Assembly (NCBI RefSeq): GCF_042681825.1
Contig: NZ_JBHUGH010000012.1
Coordinates: 186,001-250,000, forward strand
Source of the DNA: Halodurantibacterium flavum
GTDB lineage: Bacteria > Pseudomonadota > Alphaproteobacteria > Rhodobacterales > Rhodobacteraceae
Length of the DNA stretch: 64,000 nt
Direction: 5' to 3'
Shown piece by piece: positions 27,802-35,850 of the stretch. The translations under genes and the position numbers were made by a program. The number at the start of each line of letters is the position of its first letter. The stretch's first letter is position 1. A model generated the notes under the pieces. The model saw only the letters and a program-made list of their open reading frames with translations, made no database searches and was not told where the DNA came from.

Positions 27802-28217
27802 TGATCCGGCTCGCCTTGCTCGGCCTCCTCTTCGCGGCCCCCGCTTTTGCGGACCCGGCGACTGCCGCCCGCAACCTCCGCCCCGGCACGATCCTGTCCG
27901 TTCAGGACATAACGCTCGCACCCGGCGCCGGTCCGGAGGTGCTGACAGGCCTCGTCGGGATGGAGACGCGGACGACCATTTATGCCGGCAACCCGGTGCG
28001 CGCTGCCGATCTCTCTTCTCCAACACTGGTCGAGCGAAACCAGCTTGTTTCGCTTGTGTATCAGCGCGGGGGCCTCAGCATAACGACCGAAGGGCGGGCC
28101 TTGGCGCGGGGTGGCGCGGGCGACGTCATCCGGGTGATGAACCTCGCCTCGCGCACGACGATCACGGGGCAGATAGACCCCTCCGGACAGGTTCTCGCCG
28201 TGGGGGGCTTGCAATGA
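27798..28217 (+). CDS. flgA: P-ring assembly chaperone FlgA
   Basis: A 139-aa periplasmic protein, the chaperone for P-ring protein FlgI. A short signal peptide (MMIRLALLGLLFAAPAFA) is cleaved before DPATAARNL. The SAF-type C-terminal domain ends VIRVMNLASRTTITGQIDP. It overlaps both flgG and flgH by 4 bp. FlgI itself is not encoded in the window, which is odd for a cluster containing its chaperone. Confidence 0.93.
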   Translation: MMIRLALLGLLFAAPAFADPATAARNLRPGTILSVQDITLAPGAGPEVLTGLVGMETRTTIYAGNPVRAADLSSPTLVERNQLVSLVYQRGGLSITTEGRALARGGAGDVIRVMNLASRTTITGQIDPSGQVLAVGGLQ

Positions 28218-28939
28218 CGCGAGCGCTTGTCGTTCTTCTTCTGGTGCTGTCGGCCGGGTGTTCCAGGCTCTCGGAGGTGGGCAAGGCGCCCTCCTTCACC
28301 CCGCTCGAGGGCAGTTATCAGCATCACGCGCTTTATTCTGTACCGTTGCCGATGACCCAGGACCGGCAGCGCGCCTCTGACAGTGCGTCGCTCTGGTCTT
28401 CGGGGCATCGCTCGCTTCTGGGGGATCGCCGTGCCGGGCAGCGGGGGGATATTCTGACGGTCGTCATCCAGATAGACGACCGGGCAGAGATGACAAACAC
28501 CTCGGACCGGACGCGGGCGGCGTCGGGAAACATGAGCATCCCGTCGCTCATGGGGATACCGCAGCGCGTGGATCAGCATCTGCCCGAAGGGGCCAGCATG
28601 GCCGATGCCGTCGATGCAAGCTCTGCCAGCAGTTATCGTGGCAACGGGTCCATCCGGCGGCGAGAGACGCTCACCCTGCGGATCGCCGCGACGGTGGTGG
28701 AACGGCTGGCGAACGGCGTCCTCAGGGTCGAGGGCGCGCAGGAGGTGCGGGTCAACCATGAGCTGCGGGAGCTTGTGGTCTCGGGCTATGTACGCCCCGA
28801 AGACATCTCCCGGCAGAACGAGATCACCTATGACAAGATCGCCGGCGCGCGCATTGCCTATGGCGGCCGCGGGCTCATCAGCGATGTGCAGCAGCCGCGC
28901 TATGGCCAGCAGATCGCCGATATTCTCCTTCCCTATTGA
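28214..28939 (+). CDS. flgH: Flagellar L-ring lipoprotein FlgH
   Basis: A 241-aa outer-membrane lipoprotein forming the L ring. The signal peptide ends in the lipobox LSAGC (cysteine about residue 16). Conserved segments are SLWSSGHRSLLGDRRAGQRGD (beginning), VRVNHELRELVVSGYVRPEDI (partly) and the final QQIADILLPY. The start at 28214 is set by the signal peptide and the 4-bp flgA overlap. Confidence 0.95.
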   Translation: MTRALVVLLLVLSAGCSRLSEVGKAPSFTPLEGSYQHHALYSVPLPMTQDRQRASDSASLWSSGHRSLLGDRRAGQRGDILTVVIQIDDRAEMTNTSDRTRAASGNMSIPSLMGIPQRVDQHLPEGASMADAVDASSASSYRGNGSIRRRETLTLRIAATVVERLANGVLRVEGAQEVRVNHELRELVVSGYVRPEDISRQNEITYDKIAGARIAYGGRGLISDVQQPRYGQQIADILLPY

Positions 28940-28947
28940 GGCGCCGC

Positions 28948-29394
28948 ATGACCAGGATTCTGCCAATCATCATCGCCATGCTGGGAATAGTGGCCGGCGC
29001 CGGCGCCGGATTTTTTCTGCGACCGGGGCCGGAGCCGCAGGCGGATGTCGCGACAGCCCAGCACTCGCGCCCGACAACCATCATTCCCATGGCCAATCAG
29101 TTCGTCATCCCGCTGGTTGAAGGGGGGCGTGTGACCTCCATGGCGGTCCTGTCGATCAGCATCGAGGCGGATGCGGAATCTGCGGCAGAGGTGGAACAAC
29201 GTCTGCCTCGGCTGCAGGACGCTTTCCTGCAGGTGATGTTCGACCATGCGAATGCGGGGGGGTTTTATGGGAATTTCACGTCCAGCAATACACGCTCGCA
29301 GCTTCGCGGCGCGCTGCGCGAACAGGCACAGGCGGTTGCCGGCCCGATTGTGCGCGATGTGCTGATCACCGAGTATCGGCGGCAGGACAGCTGA
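28948..29394 (+). CDS. FliL-like flagellar basal-body-associated protein
   Basis: A 148-aa single-pass inner-membrane protein: helix at about residues 5-24, then a periplasmic domain containing ANQFVIPLVEGGRVTSMAVL and a C-terminal RDVLITEYRRQ. FliL proteins sit around the stator and modulate torque. The ATG at 28948 is preferred over a TTG at 28936 because GAGG lies 6 bases before it. Last recognisable flagellar gene here; the next partners expected in related genomes are missing. Confidence 0.75.
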   Translation: MTRILPIIIAMLGIVAGAGAGFFLRPGPEPQADVATAQHSRPTTIIPMANQFVIPLVEGGRVTSMAVLSISIEADAESAAEVEQRLPRLQDAFLQVMFDHANAGGFYGNFTSSNTRSQLRGALREQAQAVAGPIVRDVLITEYRRQDS

Positions 29395-29851
29395 GCCGCG
29401 CAGCATGCAAGAGCATTGGGCCTGGCTGGGCTGATCTGGTCTTGAGTTACGAGACTATGGACGCTGGTTCCGGGGGAGTGACGACGTAGGGCTGGTTGAC
29501 AGCGCGGGAAGCTATCTGCACCCGGTCCTCGGTGTCCTCGGTGTCCTCGGTGTCCTCGGTGTCCTCGGTGTCCTCGGTGTCCTCGGTGTCCTCGGTGTCC
29601 TCGGTGTCCTCGGTGTCCTCGGTGTCCTCGGTGTCCTCGGTGTCCTCGGTGTCCTCGGTGTCCTCGGTGTCCTCGGTGTCCTCGGTGTCCTCGGTGTCCT
29701 CGGTGTCCTCGGTGTCCTCGGTGTCCTCGGTGTCCTCGGTGTCCTCGGTGAAGGGCCCCTCCGGCCGCTCAGTATAAAAATTTTGATCAGCCAAAGTTTT
29801 TTGATATGGAGGGCAAAACGCAACCGCGACCAAGCTTGAAAGGATAAGGGC
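29395..29851. other. Gene-poor junction between flagellar cluster and ABC operon
   Basis: A 457-base stretch holding the 9-bp minisatellite (29531-29746) and, after it, an AT-rich segment (29771-29815) that probably contains the promoter of the ABC operon. Repeat-spanning open frames exist on both strands (SSV repeats forward, EDT repeats reverse), but neither has a ribosome site or homology, so none is called as a gene. Confidence 0.7.
29531..29746. repeat. Minisatellite: 24 perfect copies of GGTGTCCTC
   Basis: The 9-bp unit GGTGTCCTC is repeated 24 times without a mismatch (216 bp), with degenerate partial copies at each end (GGTCCTC at 29524-29530, GGTG at 29747-29750). The perfection suggests recent expansion by slipped replication. 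The unit length keeps any reading frame, giving Ser-Ser-Val forward or Glu-Asp-Thr on the other strand. Confidence 0.97.
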
Positions 29852-30892
29852 ATGACGGCAACCGGTTCAGGCGTGCTGCTTTCCCGGGCGATGCCTCTGC
29901 TCTGGTTCCTGCTGATCGTTGCCCTGACATTTCTCGGGCTTTTGGCGATCACCTTTGTCATCGGCCGCGTCGTGCCGATCGATCCGGTTCTGGCGGTTGT
30001 CGGCGACCGCGCCTCGCGCGAAACATATGAGGCCGCGCGGATCGCAATGGGGCTTGATGACCCGCTGCCCGTTCAGTTCTTTCGCTATGTCGCCGACGTT
30101 GCGCAGGGGAATCTCGGTCGTTCGGTCAGCACAGGGCGCCCGGTGGCCGAGGATCTCGCCCGGGTTTTTCCGGCCACGCTTGAAATGGCGACGCTCGGCA
30201 TCCTGATCGGCGTGGCGGTGGGTGTGCCGATGGGCGTCATGGCTGCGGCGCGACAGGGAAGCTGGACGGACCAGATCATCAGGGTCGTGGCCCTTGCGGG
30301 CTATGCCATTCCGGCCTTCTGGCTGGGGCTGGTCGGGCTGGTCATATTTTACGCCCGTCTGCGGCTGGTGGGCGGGCCGGGGCGGATCGACATTTTCATG
30401 GACGGGATGGTGCCGGTCCGAACGGGGCTTTTGCTGATTGACAGCCTGATTGCGGGCGACATGCGCGCCTTTCGTTCGGCCTGGTCGCATCTTGTTCTGC
30501 CGGCGACGATCCTCGGGTTCTTCAGCCTCGCCTATATCGCGCGGATGACGCGCAGCTTCATGCTGGAACAGTTGAACCAGGAATATATCACGACGGCACG
30601 GGTCAAGGGCGCGCCCGAGCGGGTGGTGATCTGGCGCCACGCCTTCCGGCCGATCCGCGTGCAACTGATCACTGTGATCGGGCTGAGCTATGCCGGCCTT
30701 CTGGAAGGGTCGGTGATGATCGAGACGGTCTTCTCCTGGCCGGGGATCGGGAACTACCTGACAACGGCCCTTCTCAACGCCGACATGAACGCGGTTCTTG
30801 GGGCGACCCTTGTGATCGGCGCCGTCTTCATCACGATCAACAAGGGCTCGGACCTGCTCTATCGTCTGCTGGACCCGAGGGCGCGCGCATGA
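29852..30892 (+). CDS. ABC transporter permease, DppB/OppB type
   Basis: A 346-aa inner-membrane permease of the dipeptide/oligopeptide/nickel importer family. About six helices; hallmarks are the N-terminal RVVPIDPVLAVVGD, MGLDDPLPVQFFRYV and the cytoplasmic coupling loop YITTARVKGAPERVVIWRHA. An AAGGATAAGGGC sequence precedes the ATG. First gene of a four-gene operon joined by 4-bp overlaps. No periplasmic binding-protein gene accompanies it. Confidence 0.92.
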   Translation: MTATGSGVLLSRAMPLLWFLLIVALTFLGLLAITFVIGRVVPIDPVLAVVGDRASRETYEAARIAMGLDDPLPVQFFRYVADVAQGNLGRSVSTGRPVAEDLARVFPATLEMATLGILIGVAVGVPMGVMAAARQGSWTDQIIRVVALAGYAIPAFWLGLVGLVIFYARLRLVGGPGRIDIFMDGMVPVRTGLLLIDSLIAGDMRAFRSAWSHLVLPATILGFFSLAYIARMTRSFMLEQLNQEYITTARVKGAPERVVIWRHAFRPIRVQLITVIGLSYAGLLEGSVMIETVFSWPGIGNYLTTALLNADMNAVLGATLVIGAVFITINKGSDLLYRLLDPRARA

Positions 30893-31797
30893 ACGCCCTG
30901 TCGCGCAACTGGCTGCTGAGCGAGGAACCCGAAACACGGGCGCAGGCGCGGCTCGGTCAGTTCTACCGGCTCTGCCGTGCTCTATTCCGGAACCCGCTTG
31001 CGATGGTCGGGCTTGCGATCATCGCGGGCCTGCTGCTGGTCGCGGCATTTGCACCGCTGATCGCGCCGTTCTCTCCGTTCGAGGGGAGCCTGCAGAACAG
31101 GTTGCAGCCTCCCTCGGCCACGCATTGGATGGGGACGGACGAACTGGGGCGCGACATCCTCAGCCGGGTGATCCATGGTGCGCGGATCACGCTGGTGATC
31201 GTGCTGCTCGTTGCGGTCATCGCGGCACCGCTGGGCCTGATCATCGGCGCAGTCTCGGGCTATTTCGGCGGCTGGGCGGACAGGTTGCTGATGGGCGTCA
31301 CCGACATCTTTCTGTCCATGCCGCGGCTGATCCTTGCGCTGGCCTTTGTCGCGGCCCTTGGCCCGGGGATCGAGAATGCAGTGATCGCCATCGCGATTAC
31401 CGCCTGGCCGGTCTATGCGCGGATCGCGCGGGCCGAGACGCTGACCTTCCGCAATGCCGATTTCATCGCGGCGGCACGGATGCAGGGGGCGGGGCCCGTG
31501 CGCATCATCGGCCGCCATGTGCTGCCGCTTTGTCTTTCGTCCTGCATCGTGCGGGTCACGCTCGATATGGCCGGCATCATCCTGACAGCGGCGGGACTCG
31601 GGTTTCTGGGGCTCGGCGCGCAACCGCCACTGCCGGAATGGGGCGCGATGATTTCGCGCGGGCGCGCCTTCATCCTGGATCAGTGGTGGGTCGCCACCAT
31701 GCCCGGCTTTGCGATCGTCGTGGTGAGCCTCGGGTTCTGCCTCTTCGGGGACGGGTTGCGCGACGTGCTCGACCCACGCGGAAAGGCCAAGTCATGA
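30889..31797 (+). CDS. ABC transporter permease, DppC/OppC type
   Basis: A 302-aa permease, partner of the preceding DppB-type gene. Seen: THWMGTDELGRDILSRVIHG and the coupling loop DFIAAARMQGAGPVRIIGRH, then GLGAQPPLPEWGAMISRGR. The N-terminal 45 residues are cytoplasmic. It overlaps both neighbours by 4 bp. Confidence 0.93.
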   Translation: MNALSRNWLLSEEPETRAQARLGQFYRLCRALFRNPLAMVGLAIIAGLLLVAAFAPLIAPFSPFEGSLQNRLQPPSATHWMGTDELGRDILSRVIHGARITLVIVLLVAVIAAPLGLIIGAVSGYFGGWADRLLMGVTDIFLSMPRLILALAFVAALGPGIENAVIAIAITAWPVYARIARAETLTFRNADFIAAARMQGAGPVRIIGRHVLPLCLSSCIVRVTLDMAGIILTAAGLGFLGLGAQPPLPEWGAMISRGRAFILDQWWVATMPGFAIVVVSLGFCLFGDGLRDVLDPRGKAKS

Positions 31798-32627
31798 CGC
31801 TGCTGAAGGTCGAAAACCTCCGCGTCCGCTTTCCCACCGACCATGGGGAGGTCGAGGTCGTCAAGGGCCTCAGCTTTCAGCTGGGGCGCGAAAGGCTTGG
31901 CATCGTCGGCGAAAGCGGGTCGGGCAAGTCGATGACCGGGCGCGCCCTTATGGGATTGATCGCGCCGCCCGGAAGGGTGACGGCGGACCGGCTCGAATTC
32001 GACGGGACAGACCTGCGGGACCTGCCAGAGAAGCGCTTTCGCAAGTTGCGGGGCGCGCGCATGTCGATGGTGATGCAGGACCCCAAATTCAGCCTGAACC
32101 CGGTGATGCGGATCGGCGAACAGATCGGCGAGGCGCTGCAGTTTCATCGCAGCCTCGGCCCCCGTGCCCGTCGCACAGCGGTGCTGGAGGTTCTGGAAGC
32201 TGTCCGGATCAATGACCCGGAACGGGTCTATCGCCTTTATCCGCATGAGGTATCGGGCGGCATGGGGCAGCGGGTGATGATCGCCATGATGGTCGTCCTC
32301 TCGCCGGACCTGATGATTGCGGACGAACCGACCTCGGCGCTGGATGTTTCGGTCCGGGCGACCGTGCTGGAGATTCTCGACGATCTTGTCCGTCGCCGCG
32401 GCATGGGGCTGATCCTGATTTCGCACGACCTGGATATGGTGTCGCGCTGGTGCGACCGGATTCTTGTGATGTATGCGGGCCGGGTGGTCGAGGAATGTGC
32501 CGCGGGCCAGCTTCATGCGGCGACGCATCCCTATACGCGCGGGCTTCTCGCCTCGGTCCCGCGGCTGGATGAGGATCGGTCGCGCCTGCCGGTTCTGGAT
32601 CGCGCAACTCTCGGGACGGGCACATGA
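31794..32627 (+). CDS. ABC transporter ATP-binding protein, DppD/OppD type
   Basis: A 277-aa ATPase of the peptide-importer family. Walker A GESGSGKSMTGRALMG, signature VSGGMGQRVMIAMM (a GGMGQ variant seen in this family), Walker B LMIADEPTSALD and switch histidine in LISHDLDMVS. The open frame starts far upstream, but the ATG at 31794 matches the family N-terminus and the 4-bp overlap with the permease. It ends shortly after the domain, lacking the long C-terminal Fe-S/peptide tail of larger OppD proteins. Confidence 0.92.
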   Translation: MTLLKVENLRVRFPTDHGEVEVVKGLSFQLGRERLGIVGESGSGKSMTGRALMGLIAPPGRVTADRLEFDGTDLRDLPEKRFRKLRGARMSMVMQDPKFSLNPVMRIGEQIGEALQFHRSLGPRARRTAVLEVLEAVRINDPERVYRLYPHEVSGGMGQRVMIAMMVVLSPDLMIADEPTSALDVSVRATVLEILDDLVRRRGMGLILISHDLDMVSRWCDRILVMYAGRVVEECAAGQLHAATHPYTRGLLASVPRLDEDRSRLPVLDRATLGTGT

Positions 32628-33349
32628 TCGAGATCGAAAACCTGACCGTCTCGTTCGGGCGCACGGCGGTGGTGCATGACCTGAGCCTTTCTGTCGCGGC
32701 GGGGGAAAGTTTTGCGCTGGTCGGCGAAAGCGGCTCGGGGAAGTCCACCATCCTCAAGGCGATTGCGGGGCAGGCGGATGACTGGACGGGCCGCATCGCG
32801 ATCGGCGGCCAGCCCCTGGCGCGCCGTCGAGACAAGGCTTTCGTGCGGCGCGTGCAGATGGTCTTTCAGGACCCTTATGGCTCGCTCCACCCACGGCGCA
32901 CGGTGGATGATACCCTGACGGAACCTTTGGCGATCCACGGCATCACCGGTCGCGACGGGCGGGTGCTCGCCATGCTCGACGCCGTGGGTCTGTCGCGGCG
33001 CTTTCGCTTTCGCCTGCCGCACCAGATGTCGGGCGGTCAGCGCCAGCGTGTCGCGATTGCCCGTGCCCTGATGCTGGAACCCGAGGTGCTGCTGCTTGAT
33101 GAGCCGACATCGGCGCTCGATGTTTCCGTGCAGGCGGAGATCCTGAACCTGCTCGCCGACCTGCGGGCCGAGCGGCGCCTGACCTATCTTCTGGTGACCC
33201 ATGACCTGCCCATCGTGTCGTTTCTCTGCGACCGGCTGGGCGTGCTGCGGGACGGGCGGCTGCAAGAGATCACGCCGACAGAGGCGCTGCGGGCCGGAAC
33301 GTTGCAAAGCGCCTATGGGCGCGAACTGGTCGCGCGCAGCGGCCACTGA
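32624..33349 (+). CDS. ABC transporter ATP-binding protein, DppF/OppF type
   Basis: A 241-aa second ATPase of the importer. Walker A GESGSGKSTILKAIAG, signature MSGGQRQRVAIARALM, Walker B VLLLDEPTSALDVSVQ, and the family-typical VFQDPYGSLHPRRTV. It is shorter than many OppF proteins (about 320 aa), losing the C-terminal extension. It ends the operon and converges on the ribbon-helix-helix gene, 3 bp away. Confidence 0.92.
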   Translation: MIEIENLTVSFGRTAVVHDLSLSVAAGESFALVGESGSGKSTILKAIAGQADDWTGRIAIGGQPLARRRDKAFVRRVQMVFQDPYGSLHPRRTVDDTLTEPLAIHGITGRDGRVLAMLDAVGLSRRFRFRLPHQMSGGQRQRVAIARALMLEPEVLLLDEPTSALDVSVQAEILNLLADLRAERRLTYLLVTHDLPIVSFLCDRLGVLRDGRLQEITPTEALRAGTLQSAYGRELVARSGH

Positions 33350-33352
33350 CCG

Positions 33353-33712
33353 TCAGTTCATCCGGGCGCGCCGGTCGGCTTCGCGCGCAAGGATTTCCCG
33401 CGCCGGATGTCCCGCAATCGGGACCGAAAGATCCGCGGAGATCTCGCCTGCCGCGATCAGCGCGTGATAACGCGTGCAGCACACCCGCAGGAACGAGGTG
33501 AAGTTGCCGAGATCGTGGTCGGCATCCATCGCCTCATGCCAGAGTCGGGTGATAAGCTGCGCGACGGTCATGCCATCGCGCGCCCCGATTTCGGTCAGCG
33601 TGTCCCAGAAATGGTTCTCGATCCGGATCGAGGTGGCGACCCCGTCGATGCGCAAGGAATGGGTGCGGCTTTGCCATTGCCGGGCATCGGCCTTGATGAA
33701 GAGTTCGCACAT
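33353..33712 (-). CDS. Ribbon-helix-helix domain protein
   Basis: A 119-aa protein with an N-terminal ribbon-helix-helix-like region: TSIRIENHFWDTLTEIGARDG then VAQLITRLWHEA (about residues 27-62), matching the RHH_4 type seen in alphaproteobacteria. The C-terminal half has no known motif. It is possibly DNA-binding; no target is evident. It converges with the ABC operon. Confidence 0.72.
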   Translation of the reverse strand: MCELFIKADARQWQSRTHSLRIDGVATSIRIENHFWDTLTEIGARDGMTVAQLITRLWHEAMDADHDLGNFTSFLRVCCTRYHALIAAGEISADLSVPIAGHPAREILAREADRRARMN

Positions 33713-33749
33713 CGCGGGGCCTCCCTTTCCCTGTGATGCCAGAATGACG

Positions 33750-34307
33750 TCAGAGGAGCGCCATGAACTGCTTCAGCCAGGCCGGATGGGCGGGCCAGGC
33801 CGGCGCCGTGACCAGATTGCCATCGGTGACCGCCTCTGTCACCGCAATATCGGCGAAGGTCCCGCCCGAGGCCGTGACTTCATAGGCGCAGGCGGGATAG
33901 GCGGAACAGGTCCGGCCCTTCAGCACCCCGGCGGCGGCAAGCAGTTGCGCGCCGTGGCAGATTGCGGCGACGGGTTTCCCTGCGTCGAAGAAATGGCGCA
34001 CCATGGCCAGAACCTCGGGGTTCATCCGCAGGTATTCCGGCGCCCGGCCGCCCGGGACCACCAGCGCGTCATAGCCGGCGGCGTCCACCGCGTCGAAATC
34101 CGCGTTCAGCGCGAAATTGTGCCCCGGCTTTTCGGAATAGGTCTGGTCACCCTCAAAGTCATGGATCGCGGTCTTGACCGTGTCGCCCGCCTTCCTGCCG
34201 GGGCAGACCGCATCGACGCTGTGGTCGCAGGCCAGCAGTGTCTGGAACGGGACCATGGTTTCATAGTCCTCGGTGAAGTCGCCGGTGATCATCAGGATCT
34301 TCGCCAT
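33750..34307 (-). CDS. DJ-1/PfpI family protein
   Basis: A 185-aa class I glutamine-amidotransferase-like protein. The nucleophile elbow is AAICHGAQLLAAAG, preceded by YDALVVPGGRAPEYLR. Family roles include glyoxalase/deglycase-type stress protection and protease-like activities, so the reaction is not assigned. It is a single gene with an AGGGAGGGCATGAG-like leader, located between the RHH gene and the xylose regulator. Confidence 0.88.
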   Translation of the reverse strand: MAKILMITGDFTEDYETMVPFQTLLACDHSVDAVCPGRKAGDTVKTAIHDFEGDQTYSEKPGHNFALNADFDAVDAAGYDALVVPGGRAPEYLRMNPEVLAMVRHFFDAGKPVAAICHGAQLLAAAGVLKGRTCSAYPACAYEVTASGGTFADIAVTEAVTDGNLVTAPAWPAHPAWLKQFMALL

Positions 34308-34395
34308 CTCATGCCCTCCCTTGCCGATGGTTGAGGCAGTCTAGGGCAATGCCGGCCGGCGAGGTGTTAACCGGATACTACAGGCGGCAGGCTGT

Positions 34396-35658
34396 TCAGG
34401 CCGCGACCTCCCGCGCCGGGACAAGCAGGCCGTCGCTGACCGCCGAAAGGGCCAGCGCCGCCGCACCATGCGCCCAGAGAAGATCGCCCCAGGCGTGGAT
34501 GCGGATCGGCGGCGGCGGGCGGCCCGAGCTGAGCGCGAGCGCCTCCATCTCGGCCAGCGTGTCGGCAGCGTATAGGTAATCGTATCGCATCCGGTCGCCC
34601 GAAAGAAAGATCAGCGCCGGATCGAACAGGTTCACCACATTCGCAAGACCCACCGCGAGGTAGCGCCCCGCCCGCCGGAAGATCGAGCGTGCCGCCTGAT
34701 TGCCGGCCTTGGCGTGGTCATAAAGGCTCTCCAGCACGACCGGCACGGGTTGCCCGTCCTTGTGCACCCAGTTGAGCGCGGTCGTCGCCTCTCGTACAAG
34801 GGCGTAGTCGGCCACATAAGCCTCAAGGCAGCCACGCTGTCCGCAGCGGCAAAGGGCACCGTCAAGCTGGACCTTGGTGTGGCCGAGCTCAAGGCCGAGC
34901 CCCTGACCCCCGCGATAGATGCGGTGGTTGATTACCAGGCCCATTCCCACGCCATGCTCGATCGTCACCACGGCGAAATCCGAAAGGTTGCGCCCGGCCC
35001 CGAACCAGAGCTCGGCCAGCGTCACGAGGTTTGCGTCATTGTCCACATGGACCGGCAGGCCCAGCCGCGCCGAGGCGAGCCGGGCGAGGTCGGTGTTCCG
35101 GTCGCGCATCACGGGCGACCAGAGAACCGTGCCGCTGGCGCTGTCCACGAACCCCGGCACGCCAAGCCCCACCGCAGACAGATCCTGACGCGACACGCCC
35201 GCCTTGGCGCAGACGCGGTCCAGCAGATGCGCGGCGGCCAGCAGGATTTCCTGCAGATCAAGGAGCCCCGGGCGCCGGGGAATGATGTCGTCGGCGACAA
35301 GGTTTCCGGCGAAATCCACGATCACGGCCGTATGTTCGCGATCCGAAAGCTTCATGCCCGCAACCAGATGCGCCGCGGGGTTGACCCCCAGCAGAACCGC
35401 GGGCCGGCCCCGGCCGCCGTCGCCATCCCTGATCCCCGAGACCTCGTGGATCAGGCCCCGTTCGATCAGTTCCGAAGTGATGGTCGTGACAGAGGCGGGG
35501 CTGACCCCCAACTCCTTGGCCACCTGAACGCGCGCGATCTGGCCTGCGGCGCGCACCCGGTCGAACACCTGCTGCCGCAGGGGGCGCTGCGTTTCGGCCA
35601 ATGGCGGGATCAGCGGGCCACAGCCCGCCTTCCCGGGCGCGTCATCGCGACCGTACAT
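34396..35658 (-). CDS. xylR: ROK family repressor of the xylose operon (XylR type)
   Basis: A 420-aa regulator with an N-terminal winged helix (VFDRVRAAGQIARVQVAKEL, then GVSPASVTTITSELIERG) and a C-terminal ROK sugar-kinase-like domain. The ROK zinc motif CRCGQRGCLEAYV is intact. ROK regulators bind a sugar as ligand and usually repress an adjacent operon; this one is divergent from xylF, so D-xylose is the likely inducer. The start at 35658 follows a GGGGGGTG sequence; an alternative ATG exists at 35721. Confidence 0.85.
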   Translation of the reverse strand: MYGRDDAPGKAGCGPLIPPLAETQRPLRQQVFDRVRAAGQIARVQVAKELGVSPASVTTITSELIERGLIHEVSGIRDGDGGRGRPAVLLGVNPAAHLVAGMKLSDREHTAVIVDFAGNLVADDIIPRRPGLLDLQEILLAAAHLLDRVCAKAGVSRQDLSAVGLGVPGFVDSASGTVLWSPVMRDRNTDLARLASARLGLPVHVDNDANLVTLAELWFGAGRNLSDFAVVTIEHGVGMGLVINHRIYRGGQGLGLELGHTKVQLDGALCRCGQRGCLEAYVADYALVREATTALNWVHKDGQPVPVVLESLYDHAKAGNQAARSIFRRAGRYLAVGLANVVNLFDPALIFLSGDRMRYDYLYAADTLAEMEALALSSGRPPPPIRIHAWGDLLWAHGAAALALSAVSDGLLVPAREVAA

Positions 35659-35753
35659 TAATTCACCCCCCAAATCAAAACCTGTGAAGTGCCGGCCGGT
35701 CATGGCTGCCTTTGCCGCCATAAGACGCCGCCGGGCGCCTCATCCTCCATCAC

Positions 35754-35785
35754 TGTCAAAATTGCGCAGCATTTATATTTTGACA
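35754..35785. promoter_or_regulatory. Perfect inverted repeat between xylR and xylF
   Basis: TGTCAAAAT (35754-35762) and ATTTTGACA (35777-35785) form a perfect 9-bp inverted repeat with a 14-base spacer. Each arm contains TTGACA reading outward or inward, so the site may overlap -35 elements of both divergent promoters. It is the best candidate for the ROK repressor operator. An AT-rich stretch (35786-35800) follows. Confidence 0.6.
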
Positions 35786-35850
35786 ACTAAAATTATTAAC
35801 GCCATCTTCACAGAGTTTCGGCGAATCCGCCAAACCGTAGGGAGGTCTAC

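Noticed and set aside
29531..29746. Possible CRISPR array
   Set aside because: The units are 9 bp and directly adjacent, with no spacers and no cas genes nearby; it is a tandem minisatellite.
29447..29833. Open frame encoding a long Glu-Asp-Thr repeat on the minus strand
   Set aside because: The only start is a TTG without a ribosome site, flanking sequence has no homology, and the open frame follows automatically from a 9-bp repeat lacking stops.
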